64,000 nucleotides of DNA, taken from the NCBI GenBank assembly GCA_965220385.1, contig OZ244825.1:5394001-5458000 (forward strand), given 5' to 3'. This document shows positions 34,615 to 42,960 of this stretch, piece by piece (the first letter of the stretch is position 1; each line of letters starts with the position of its first letter). The DNA comes from PCPOR2b sp965220385 (GTDB taxonomy: Bacteria > Poribacteria > WGA-4E > PCPOR2b). The notes beneath the pieces are model-generated. The model had not been told where the DNA came from. It ran no database searches and saw only the letters and a list, made by a program, of their open reading frames with translations. The translations under genes were made by a program, and so were the position numbers.

Positions 34615-36207
34615 TTACAACAAATCAAATTTTACAAATTCTGATAGCAGTTGATAGAATTTTTCTCTACGTTTTTCCTCTGGAGCTTCCATAGAAATTT
34701 CAAAGGCATGTGCGATAAATTGTATGAGTTCTTGCTTACGTTTAGATTTAGGTAGGAATTCGCTTTGATCGTTTTTGAATATCAGGTTCCTAGCTGTATC
34801 AATTGTCAGAGGAAGGGGCTTTTCATCTGTTGAGGTTATCAGATAATCGTCACCCAACTCTTGGTAAATCAAAAGTTTAAGAGTTTCTTGTTTTTTATTT
34901 TCTTTATCCTTGCGCATTCCTTGAGTTCGTTCTCTGTGACTTCGGCCCGCTTCGGGAAAAACTTGGTCTCTAAGCAAATTGTGAATGATTTCTTTAAGTT
35001 TCACAAAGTGAGGATGTATCTCATTAAAGCTATCCCTGTCTATATTTAATGCAAATTCTAAACCTTTTTCGACATAGATTTCACCGGATATCCAGTAGAA
35101 AGGCGGTGCTGGGATTTTCGGGTATTCAAAGAATGTTTGATTATAGGTCCCAATGGCAATGTTTCGAATTCTAACTAGTAAACCTCGTAGTTCCATCGGT
35201 TCTACAGCAAAACCGTTTTGCAAGTAAACATAGCCAGATAATTTGAATGGCCGCCCATATACTTCTACCTCTGTATTGACAGGGAATAACTTTCCTGTTG
35301 TGTGCTCATGTGTTGGCCTGTTCGGAGCGGCAAGTGGATATTTATTCGGCTTGCGTAACGATAAACCATCAACAACCACCTCAAATTGATATGTCTTTAA
35401 CAATTGCTGCTGGTCAATTACTCGTTTTTTGAGTTCGGTTTCTGCCTCGATTTTATCCCAATCAAAGGGACCTGTATCTGTGTATGGCACTGGACATGCT
35501 ACGGCTAACTCCCAAACCATTTGCCAATAGTCGCTGAGAGTTTTCACAGATCTAGCACGATGAATCTCCTTTAAAAATGCTGAGAATTTTGATGGTAATG
35601 GTAATGGATTATCGCCTAAAGTTTCTCGAAATTTCCTAATAAAAGCCGAACGTATATCTGAGGCAATAACATAAGTGCCTGCCTTGTCTGGTTCATATTG
35701 AATCTTTTCGACCCTGAATTCTCCAACATCAATTGGTTCCTCAGCTGCCTGATTTGAAGAAATATCACTTACTTTTTCGCGAAGAAAATCGATTAGGCGT
35801 ATTCTTGCGCTAAAAGCCTCTTGACTCTCCTTATGATGCGATATCACATTGAACTCATGACAAATCTGAGCAACCCCCAACATACCGATTCCTAACCATC
35901 CAATTATTGGCCGACCAAGACTCGTCATATCATCAGCGTTCTCGTCTGTTCCGACTCGTTTATCGCTATCGCCGATTTCCTGAGTCATTATCTGTTGAAA
36001 TTTTTCCTGTGTCATACCACTACCATTGTCGCGGCATGTGATGATGTCGAAGCTGGGCCAATTAGTGGTAATTGCGACACGAGTTGCATCGGCATCAAAC
36101 GCATTACTGACTAATTCTTTTATCGCACCAGCAGGACTGCGATATATGCCCGCGCTAATGTGCCCCACTATTTTTGAACTAACCTTGATCTCCTGCCAGT
36201 TATCCAT
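34615..36207 (-). CDS. GHKL (MutL/Hsp90-like) ATPase in the dnd operon
   Basis: 530 aa from ATG 36207, which has GAGGTG 6-7 bases upstream; the in-frame ATG at 36219 is less likely. The Bergerat fold is clear: N-box KELVSNAFDADATRVAI, G1 box DNGSGMTQEKF, and G2-like GWLGIGMLGVAQ. A middle transducer region follows, with FALNIDRDSFNEIHPHF resembling the strand-loop of Hsp90/MutL-type domains. The C-terminal 100 residues are charged and helical. No kinase H-box. Gene order dndE, 148 bp gap, ATPase, unknown partner suggests a two-gene addition to the modification operon. A dimerising ATP-dependent clamp role is inferred from fold. Confidence 0.82.
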   Translation of the reverse strand: MDNWQEIKVSSKIVGHISAGIYRSPAGAIKELVSNAFDADATRVAITTNWPSFDIITCRDNGSGMTQEKFQQIMTQEIGDSDKRVGTDENADDMTSLGRPIIGWLGIGMLGVAQICHEFNVISHHKESQEAFSARIRLIDFLREKVSDISSNQAAEEPIDVGEFRVEKIQYEPDKAGTYVIASDIRSAFIRKFRETLGDNPLPLPSKFSAFLKEIHRARSVKTLSDYWQMVWELAVACPVPYTDTGPFDWDKIEAETELKKRVIDQQQLLKTYQFEVVVDGLSLRKPNKYPLAAPNRPTHEHTTGKLFPVNTEVEVYGRPFKLSGYVYLQNGFAVEPMELRGLLVRIRNIAIGTYNQTFFEYPKIPAPPFYWISGEIYVEKGLEFALNIDRDSFNEIHPHFVKLKEIIHNLLRDQVFPEAGRSHRERTQGMRKDKENKKQETLKLLIYQELGDDYLITSTDEKPLPLTIDTARNLIFKNDQSEFLPKSKRKQELIQFIAHAFEISMEAPEEKRREKFYQLLSEFVKFDLL

Positions 36208-36355
36208 AGAGCACCTCATCTATTTTTATGGTTCAGAATAATTGACTCAAATCCATTTTAGCTCAGTTGTTCCGCAAGTTTATTCAACATTAGGATTCAA
36301 TCCTGTTGATGTGGAAACAAACCAAAACTCCTGCAATGCTCCTAAAATAAATTAT

Positions 36356-36742
36356 TCAAGCACTATGCGGCTGCGTCTCTGTTGGTAACAACTCTACCAA
36401 ATCGCTCACTCCCCTCACCCGTGCGTAAAGTAACTCAACACCACGATTCAGATGAGCACGAAACTGCTCAACAAGACTCTCGTCGTCTAACGGTAATCCA
36501 TCTGCTGCACAACGCTCCTTGAGCAGGGCGACAATTAATGGGTCCCACTCCCCCATCAGGGTGTAGCGGTTAAATTCCGAGCCATCTTTGGGATAGTTCT
36601 CCGGTTTGGGAATACCGGGGTCCAACAGTGAAAGTGATAATCCCAATCGACAAAGAACGTTGGGTAACAAACCCGTTCGTCCTTTCAAGATGCTTAGTTT
36701 GTGTGTCGAATCTTCGGATACCTGAATTCGATTCAGTTTCAT
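36356..36742 (-). CDS. dndE: DNA sulfur modification protein DndE
   Basis: 128 aa, usual DndE length. The family pattern is visible: helical N-terminus KLSILKGRTGLLPNVLCRLG, then LSLSLLDPG, the segment DGSEFNRYTLMGEWD and a C-terminal helix with Arg residues (FRAHLNRGVELLYARVRG). DndE forms a tetramer with a Lys/Arg-rich surface that binds nicked double-stranded DNA during sulfur insertion. It lies 35 bp after dndD in the modification operon. The A at 36742 starts MKLNRIQ; the ribosome-binding site is weak. Confidence 0.87.
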   Translation of the reverse strand: MKLNRIQVSEDSTHKLSILKGRTGLLPNVLCRLGLSLSLLDPGIPKPENYPKDGSEFNRYTLMGEWDPLIVALLKERCAADGLPLDDESLVEQFRAHLNRGVELLYARVRGVSDLVELLPTETQPHSA

Positions 36743-36777
36743 TGCATATCACGATTTCATCGCTGTTTAATCTGAAA

Positions 36778-38796
36778 TTACTCCTTTGATTTTTTTATTC
36801 GCCAGAAGTAGCGTTCTTCTGCATTAGTGCTTCCTTTATCTTGGTCGTAAACCAAATGATACGGGTGTGAAACGTGTGGACTTAACATCTCACAATTCTG
36901 CTTATCAAGTTCTGTATCTGTTGACAACACCACCATCTGGTGACTGGCGTATGGAAAATAATTCTCAATCAGGTGCCGCCGATGGTCACTGTCCAAGCGT
37001 CCAAGTGGTGTGTCAATAATCATTGGCAGCGGGCGCCCCGATGTTTTCGCCAATCCCCAAAGCATTGAGATAGCGTAAATCTGTTTTTCACCTGCTGATA
37101 GTGCTGCCTTGGGAATTAATCGGTCTTGCCTGTCATAGAGGGTGACGGCAAAGGTTTGCGAGTCAATCTCAATTTGCTTTACCAGCCCCTGTTTGTGACA
37201 TAGTTGGTTAAAGCAATCCACAACGGCATCCTTTAACGCTTCGACTTTCGCATGTGTTAGTTGCTCCGAATACATTTCCAATACCGACTGGACACCCGTC
37301 ACCAACTGTGTGCGTTGACGATCAGCTTCTCTATCCTGCTGTCGTTCATTTAACTTCTCCAACTCCCGTTCAACCTCATCGCGATGATACCGTAGCGATT
37401 GGATATTTACTTCCTCGTCTTTCACCTGTTTCTGCAATCCGCCGAGTCGTTGGTGCAGATTCGATAACTCTTGCATTAACGGTTTTAATATCTCGTCGGA
37501 TGGTATCCGTTCCAAAGCAGTTTCGACCTCTTGTAACTGACGGTTGCTCTCCTCAAACTGTTGATTCAGTTTATGAAACCTCTCTGGAATCTCAAAGAGA
37601 CACGAATTAATCCAATCCAGCAACTGTTGAGATTCAAACGTGGAAAGATGGTGAACTTGGTGGAAATCTTCAAGTGCTTCTAATGGCTGAAGCTGTTCAC
37701 TCAGTAGATTTGATATCCACTCAATGATAGAATTGCGTACATCTGGTGATAACTGTTTATCGTCTTCCAAATTCTCCAGCAATGGCTGCAGGACACTTTG
37801 TGACAGGTTCCATTTCTCAATCTCCGATTCCTTAATCAATCTGCTTTGCAACTGTTTGCATAGCGAAGGAACTAGTGCAAACGGGAGCAGTTCATTGCAC
37901 CCCTCCTGAATCTGAGTTTCTAACATTGCGATTTTTTCTTTTAATACCGCTTGTTGTATTTTCAATTCCTCCCGCCGTCGAGCGTAATTACCGCCCTCTT
38001 TTGTGATCTGTTCCTCTTGGAAGGTAATCTGTGTTGCGATCTCGTCAACTTGCACATCCAGAACTGCTTTTTTCTCTTCCACACAACTCAATTTTGTTTT
38101 AAGATCTTGCAGCTTTTTTTCAGCAGAATCAATGTCTTGGGAGAGTTGATTGGAGTCAGTATCCTTCTTTAACCTATGCAGATAAATCTTTAGGTCAGAA
38201 TGTAAACGTTCAACAAGGTCAACACCGAGTAGGGATTTAATCGAATCGGCAAGGAAGGCGTGGCTAGAGGTCTCTTCAGCTAACCCTTGAATCTTTTCAC
38301 CATCGAAAAAGAAAAGTTGAGAGAGGCCAATGGGAATTAACTCATTCAGAAAATCCTGCCAATACTCGGCTTCAAGATCAGAAAGCGGTTCATTGTTCTT
38401 GTGGATAATGAGGGACTCTGTGGTTAGTTCTTTGGGGGTTTGATGGGTTTTCCATTGTCGCTTAACACGATAGCGATCTTTTTTTCCGCTATGAACATGC
38501 TCAAATTCAAGCACAACGAAGGCCTCTTTGGGTTGAAGTAAAGTCGCTTGGCTGTGGTGAATCGTTGAAGCAAGGTATTCATGGTATGCGCTCTGACTAA
38601 CACGGTTACCTAATGAGCGGGCACCGTACAGACAGAGACGTACCGCTTCGAGTATAGTTGTCTTTCCTGCTCCATTCTTACCACCGATTAGAATAACAGG
38701 ACGACGTTTTCTGTATTTAACGCGAGGCGTCAAAGCGAATGTCTGCTCACCGCAAAAGAGTCCAAAATTTTTGAGTGTGAGTCGGTGGAAGATCAT
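36778..38796 (-). CDS. dndD: DNA sulfur modification protein DndD
   Basis: 672 aa SMC-like ATPase. Walker A GGKNGAGKTTILEAVRLCLY, the DndD signature region QLFFFDGEKIQGLAEE, long coiled coils, ABC signature ALSAGEKQIYAISML and Walker B MIIDTPLGRLDSDHRRHL are all present and intact. DndD supplies ATP-driven strand nicking and conformational change for phosphorothioate insertion with DndC and DndE. The start overlaps the dndC stop by four bases. Unlike the plus-strand paralogue it has no CxC hook. It is 672 aa, as expected for the family. Confidence 0.93.
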   Translation of the reverse strand: MIFHRLTLKNFGLFCGEQTFALTPRVKYRKRRPVILIGGKNGAGKTTILEAVRLCLYGARSLGNRVSQSAYHEYLASTIHHSQATLLQPKEAFVVLEFEHVHSGKKDRYRVKRQWKTHQTPKELTTESLIIHKNNEPLSDLEAEYWQDFLNELIPIGLSQLFFFDGEKIQGLAEETSSHAFLADSIKSLLGVDLVERLHSDLKIYLHRLKKDTDSNQLSQDIDSAEKKLQDLKTKLSCVEEKKAVLDVQVDEIATQITFQEEQITKEGGNYARRREELKIQQAVLKEKIAMLETQIQEGCNELLPFALVPSLCKQLQSRLIKESEIEKWNLSQSVLQPLLENLEDDKQLSPDVRNSIIEWISNLLSEQLQPLEALEDFHQVHHLSTFESQQLLDWINSCLFEIPERFHKLNQQFEESNRQLQEVETALERIPSDEILKPLMQELSNLHQRLGGLQKQVKDEEVNIQSLRYHRDEVERELEKLNERQQDREADRQRTQLVTGVQSVLEMYSEQLTHAKVEALKDAVVDCFNQLCHKQGLVKQIEIDSQTFAVTLYDRQDRLIPKAALSAGEKQIYAISMLWGLAKTSGRPLPMIIDTPLGRLDSDHRRHLIENYFPYASHQMVVLSTDTELDKQNCEMLSPHVSHPYHLVYDQDKGSTNAEERYFWRIKKSKE

Positions 38797-40244
38797 GAGT
38801 TCATATTCTCCATGCTGTACGGAACTTCACTTTTCTCCGGTATGGTTTCAAGTTCGGCAAGTACGGTTTCTTCTGAACGCCAATCTTCGCGAAAAATTGC
38901 ATTGATTCGTTCATAGATCGATGCTCGCCGACTCATGCCGTGGAATTGCCGCTCAGTATCCAGTAACTTTGCCACAAGCTCAACAGGAATTCCCGCATCA
39001 CTACATAGCAATTCCAAAATCGCTTTATCAGACGCTGTGAACGTTCCAAAATCATCCGCTACCCAGTCCCGGCCCTCACCTATAACCTCCCGGTAAATCC
39101 GTGGCACGGAATCTTCCCAGTCTTGATGTTCTGTCCGCCAGATCCGACGAATTTCCTCAAGTTCACCCAGCGTAATGAGTTCAATATTTGGATCAGGACC
39201 ATCTTGACGGACCGCTTGTTGAGTTTCAAGGAGTTCCTTTAGGATTTGTTTTCGAAATTCCATTTTGTAGGGACCACGAACCAACTTCCCGTTGTCTATC
39301 GTGATTGCTCCTTGTCGACGACGATGCTCGCGAATTTTGGCCTTCTTCTCAGGATCTTGTGTTTCCGCGAGGAAGTCTCGAAATTCAAGTAGTGGCAGCA
39401 TCCAATCCTGACCTTTATCAATCATCGCCTCCATTGACTTGTCTTTCGTAACAACTGTGCACGTCCAGCAACCGAATCGACTGTTACCACAAGATGGTGT
39501 TGTTTCATCAATAACTAACGGGCATTCTCCCGCGCTTGAATTTCGATAAAGTGCAAATAGTTCCCTGTTATTACTACCCCAGGGCGAAGGCACTTGAAGT
39601 AAATAGACCCAGACATCATTCATACTAAAATCAACGATTGGGGTGTATACAAAGGCGTTGGGCAGCGATGTATGCCGAGCAAGGAGAGAGTCTTCTTGTT
39701 GATACAGTTTCAATACTTGGTCGCGTGTTGTGCTTTCCCCTTTCCGCACACCGAGAATCAAAATGACCTCGCCATGTTCGGAGATTTTGTCAAATATAAA
39801 TTGATTGGCTGGCTTAATCTTCATTCGATCGGTACACCAACGAAATCTCGTGGAAGGTGTGGGATAGCCCTTGCCGATGAGATTTACCCAAAATGTCTCG
39901 TCTATTTTTGGTGTAACAATATGGGTTTGAAACGGCATCCCTGATTTTTGGGAAGCTCGTTCAATTCGTTCCAAAGTGCCTGTGATATAATCCACAATCA
40001 TAGGCGTTTCGACCAGCGTATCGGACGTAATGACGTAAACCGGCTTTTGGCGTTGCTCTGGTGGAAGTTCTGCGAGCGCGTACCACACCAACTGAAGCGC
40101 GGTTGTCGAATCCTTACCCCCACTGTAACCAACGACCCACGGGCGAGAATCGGCAAGATACACCTGTTGGATTTCTTGGTGAATTTCTGATGTTGTACGG
40201 GAATCAAAAATCGAATACCCTTTTTCGTCGGTTTCTTTGGTCAT
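38793..40244 (-). CDS. dndC: DNA sulfur modification protein DndC
   Basis: 483 aa ATP pyrophosphatase of the PAPS-reductase-like family that activates DNA backbone for sulfur insertion. The PP-loop is WVVGYSGGKDSTTALQLVWY near residue 36. The iron-sulfur cysteines fit: Cys in STRFRWCTDRMK and the trio in CGNSRFGCWTCTVV. The ERF-like C-terminal part is also typical. First gene of the modification operon, with AAGGAG at 9 bases and a good promoter upstream. No dndB precedes it, although dndB commonly heads such operons. Confidence 0.94.
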   Translation of the reverse strand: MTKETDEKGYSIFDSRTTSEIHQEIQQVYLADSRPWVVGYSGGKDSTTALQLVWYALAELPPEQRQKPVYVITSDTLVETPMIVDYITGTLERIERASQKSGMPFQTHIVTPKIDETFWVNLIGKGYPTPSTRFRWCTDRMKIKPANQFIFDKISEHGEVILILGVRKGESTTRDQVLKLYQQEDSLLARHTSLPNAFVYTPIVDFSMNDVWVYLLQVPSPWGSNNRELFALYRNSSAGECPLVIDETTPSCGNSRFGCWTCTVVTKDKSMEAMIDKGQDWMLPLLEFRDFLAETQDPEKKAKIREHRRRQGAITIDNGKLVRGPYKMEFRKQILKELLETQQAVRQDGPDPNIELITLGELEEIRRIWRTEHQDWEDSVPRIYREVIGEGRDWVADDFGTFTASDKAILELLCSDAGIPVELVAKLLDTERQFHGMSRRASIYERINAIFREDWRSEETVLAELETIPEKSEVPYSMENMNS

Positions 40245-40283
40245 TATAATAAATCTCCTTGATGTTGATCCTTAGACTGTTCA

Positions 40284-40312
40284 AGTATAGCAAAAAAAAG
40301 ACCGTAGATCAA
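40284..40312 (-). promoter_or_regulatory. dndC: Promoter of the dndCDE operon
   Basis: On the minus strand: TTGATC (40312-40307), exactly 17 bases, TATACT (40289-40284), about 40 bases before the dndC start. An 8-base T run lies in the spacer. The rest of the 283 bp spacer to the next gene is AT-rich and empty. Confidence 0.6.
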
Positions 40313-40527
40313 GAGGATTCCTCTTTCTTAGTTTTAACGCCGGTTCTTTCAAAATTGATAACGATAGTTTTTAAAACGAACTTGAAAATCTCTATAAAAT
40401 GGGTTACTATGAACATTGAATTTATTCGTTTTGGATACCATTTTCCTTTCACAATACCTTTCGACTGAAACTTTACTTTTGTGTCGATAATTAGGTGTGC
40501 AAAAAGAGTATAGGTGGAAGTAGGGCG

Positions 40528-41796
40528 ATGAAACAAAAGCGCATTTCTACAAACAGTTCTGAAACCGCTCTTTCCTCCCGGCGACATTTCCTCGCAACAA
40601 TGGGCAGAGGGGCGGCCCTCGCCGGTCTGGGGATCTTCGGTGCCGGTTCAGATGCTGCCGTGAGAGGTCTGTTCGGCAGAGGACTCATTCCTGCTGCGTG
40701 GGGCGAGGTTGAACAAAATCTATTCCCCAAGCCAGATATGATCGTCCATTCAGAGCAACCCTTTAACGGTGAGTTTGCCCCACACCTGCTCAACGACGAT
40801 GTGACCCCCACAGCCCGGCACTTCGTTCGCAATAACAGCAGCATCCCAGAACGCGCCAAAAGCCGCGACCTACACGATTGGACATTGACAATCGACGGCG
40901 AAGTCCATAAAGAACTTTCGTTTTCAATGGACGACCTAGCCCGTTTCCCACAAGTAACTATGCAAGTGGTGTTGGAATGTGCCGGGAACGGCAGGAGTCT
41001 GTTCACGCCGAAGGTCGACGGGACGCCGTGGATTCGTGGCGCGGTTGCTTGTAGCGAATGGACCGGTGTGCGCTTGCGCGATGTCTTGAAAGCTGCAGGC
41101 TTGAAGGATACCGCCATCTATACCGGCAACTATGGTGCAGACCTACCGATCGGTTCGGGAGAACGGTTTTCGCGAGGCATTCCGATTGAGAAGGCGATGG
41201 ACGAACACACACTGATTGCTTTGAAGATGAACGGAGAGGATCTGCCCGCAGCCCACGGATTCCCCGCAAGATTGATTGTACCGGGTTGGATCGGCAGTGC
41301 AATGCAGAAATGGCTCAACCGCATTTGGGTCCGAGGTCAAGTTCACGACTCAGAAAAAATGAGCGGATATTCCTATCGTATACCGGCATATCCACCGACG
41401 CCGGGGGATAAACCCGCAGAAAACGACATGGTAATCGCCACATCGGGGAGGGTTAAGTCGCTCATCACCAAACCTCAATCGAAAGCATCCGTCAAAATAA
41501 GTACTCCCATTAAGATAAGAGGTCACGCTTGGGCGGGGGAAGACAAGGTCGATAAGGTCTACATCTCCACAGACTTCGGTATACGATGGCAAGCGACCCG
41601 ATTGATCCAACCGGCGAATCGGTACGCTTGGTATCATTGGGAAACCGAAATCGCCTTTGGGAACAGAGGGTACTACGAAATATGGGCACGAGCGTTTGAC
41701 GATAAAGGGAACGCCCAACCCTTCAGTCAACCGTGGAATCCCAAAGGATACCTTGGGAATGTCATTCATAGGGTTCCCGTCATGATAAGTGCGTAA
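40528..41796 (+). CDS. Sulfite-oxidase-like molybdopterin enzyme (Tat-exported)
   Basis: 422 aa from ATG 40528 (GGTGGAAG and TAGGG upstream). The N-terminus carries a twin-arginine signal (SSRRHFLATMGRGAALAGLG). The oxidoreductase molybdopterin domain follows, with the molybdenum Cys in VLECAGNGRSLF and the loops SEWTGVRLRDVLKAAG and ARLIVPGWIGSAMQKWL. The C-terminal Mo-co dimerisation domain is complete (GHAWAGEDKVDKVYISTDFG, AFDDKGNAQPFSQPW). Expected to oxidise sulfite or a related compound in the periplasm. No cytochrome partner is adjacent, so the electron acceptor is unknown. Stands alone between the dnd operon and a repeat-rich spacer. Confidence 0.9.
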   Translation: MKQKRISTNSSETALSSRRHFLATMGRGAALAGLGIFGAGSDAAVRGLFGRGLIPAAWGEVEQNLFPKPDMIVHSEQPFNGEFAPHLLNDDVTPTARHFVRNNSSIPERAKSRDLHDWTLTIDGEVHKELSFSMDDLARFPQVTMQVVLECAGNGRSLFTPKVDGTPWIRGAVACSEWTGVRLRDVLKAAGLKDTAIYTGNYGADLPIGSGERFSRGIPIEKAMDEHTLIALKMNGEDLPAAHGFPARLIVPGWIGSAMQKWLNRIWVRGQVHDSEKMSGYSYRIPAYPPTPGDKPAENDMVIATSGRVKSLITKPQSKASVKISTPIKIRGHAWAGEDKVDKVYISTDFGIRWQATRLIQPANRYAWYHWETEIAFGNRGYYEIWARAFDDKGNAQPFSQPWNPKGYLGNVIHRVPVMISA

Positions 41797-41839
41797 ACGC
41801 AGTTTGGAACACGGGCAATACTAGCGGTTATGGCAATAC

Positions 41840-42046
41840 TATGGTGAAATCGAAAAATAAATAGACACTTTCGCCCCTCGGTTTCGATCCCGCCTGCCTG
41901 GTCTCGCTTCTTAGTCCCGATTCATCGGGGGCTTGTCGGACTCCCGATTCATCGGGGATTTATCGGGGCCGATAGGCGGTTTCCAACTGCCCTGCATTCA
42001 ACCCAACCCGGTAGGTGCGGTTTCCAACCCCACCGGTTTGCAGTGT
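41840..42046. repeat. TATGGT-type element, copy 4 (left end clear)
   Basis: Left end TATGGTGAAATCGAAAAATA running on to AGACACTTTCG, almost identical to the 26179 copy. The body has CCCGATTCATCGGGG motifs (41917-41966), a partial GATAGGCGGTTTCC palindrome and a full CCGGTAGGTGCGG...CACCGG palindrome at 42008-42038. The right end is degenerate. It is the first part of a gene-free stretch of about 900 bp (41797-42693). Confidence 0.6.
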
Positions 42047-42382
42047 TTTCTATAACTGGCAACTTAGTTAATTAGTGGTAAATGTGGGCTGTCATCGGCA
42101 TCAATTCTATGCCATTTATCGGTTTCTAACACCCTATAGGGTAACAGGTGTTAAGTATAACGCCAAAAATTACCTTAATTTTTCTTTCGCCTAATCCGTC
42201 GAAACCGAGACAGGGCGCGGGTTTGACGGGCGATGCAAATTTTGCAAATCACCCCGACAATCGGGCTGGAAAACGTCGAAATTTTTTCAAAAGTGTTAGA
42301 TTTTGTTAGATTTTGCCAGGTCATTATGGATAACTTTTCTACGCCGATTTACCAGAGATATTCACGGCACTTTTCTTACGGA

Positions 42383-42487
42383 TTACGTCAGTTAGTAGTT
42401 ATCTGATGGAAGGGTACAAGACCTAACGCTACAGCGATCCATCACCCAACCTACACGCGTGTTTTGCTAAAAGTTCGCTAATGTTAG
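42383..42487 (-). repeat. 105 bp dispersed repeat, copy B
   Basis: Inverted copy of 26603-26706; see that entry. Immediately after it (about 42500-42585) come tandem CCCCGATA...ATCGGGG palindromes and a double GACAGGCGG. The stretch 42047-42382 holds two AGATTTTGTTAGATTTTG repeats and a CACCCTATAGGGT palindrome but no gene. Confidence 0.65.
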
Positions 42488-42693
42488 TGAGTCGCCCTGC
42501 CCCGATAGATCCCCGATACATCCCCGATAAATCGGGACAGGCGGGACAGGCGGGATTCCTCCGATTTATCGGAGTCCTCGGAACGGGAAAAGCAACTGGA
42601 GCGAAAGCTAAAAGCCTCCAATCTTAATCGCAAACTGCTGGAGGTTTAACACTAGCAACTTTCGTAATATATAGGACAGTGGAGGTGACTCAG

Positions 42694-42930
42694 ATGAAAC
42701 ATGTAATCGATGCTATCTACGAAAATGGCACGTTCCGACCGATGCAGCCCAATATAATCGAAATTTCCGAAGGGACGCACGTCCGTATCACCGTTGATGA
42801 CGAAACAGAACCGGAATCTCTGAAACTCGCAACCTGCATCTACGACGGGCTTTCTGAGGAAGATATTGACGATATTGAACAAATCGCACTTAATCGGAGT
42901 AATTTCTTTGGCGCGAGGAACACGAATTGA
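42694..42930 (+). CDS. DUF104 (AF2212-like) antitoxin
   Basis: 78 aa, started by GGAGGTGA 8 bases upstream. The N-terminus MKHVIDAIYENGTFRPMQP and the following SEGTHVRITVDDE fit the DUF104/AF2212-like antitoxin family, whose members cap VapC-like PIN toxins encoded directly downstream. The C-terminal half (GLSEEDIDDIEQIALNR) is acidic, as is usual for the toxin-binding arm. The expected toxin gene is reduced to nine codons, so this antitoxin appears orphaned. Confidence 0.75.
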   Translation: MKHVIDAIYENGTFRPMQPNIIEISEGTHVRITVDDETEPESLKLATCIYDGLSEEDIDDIEQIALNRSNFFGARNTN

Positions 42931-42959
42931 TGCCAGCTAAGACGATTTTGAATACTTAA
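42930..42959 (+). pseudogene. Remnant of a PIN-type toxin start
   Basis: ATG overlaps the antitoxin stop (TGATG) and opens MPAKTILNT-stop. PIN toxins partnered with this antitoxin family typically begin with a similar M-x-K-x-I-L-x-D-T strand. Here the Asp is missing and translation stops after nine residues. The cysteine desulfurase starts two bases later. The interpretation as a deleted toxin gene is inference from the short match and the position. Confidence 0.4.
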
Positions 42960-42960
42960 A

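Noticed and set aside
37254..37610. 118-codon plus-strand frame inside dndD
   Set aside because: It is antisense to an intact coiled-coil region of dndD and has no protein-like pattern.
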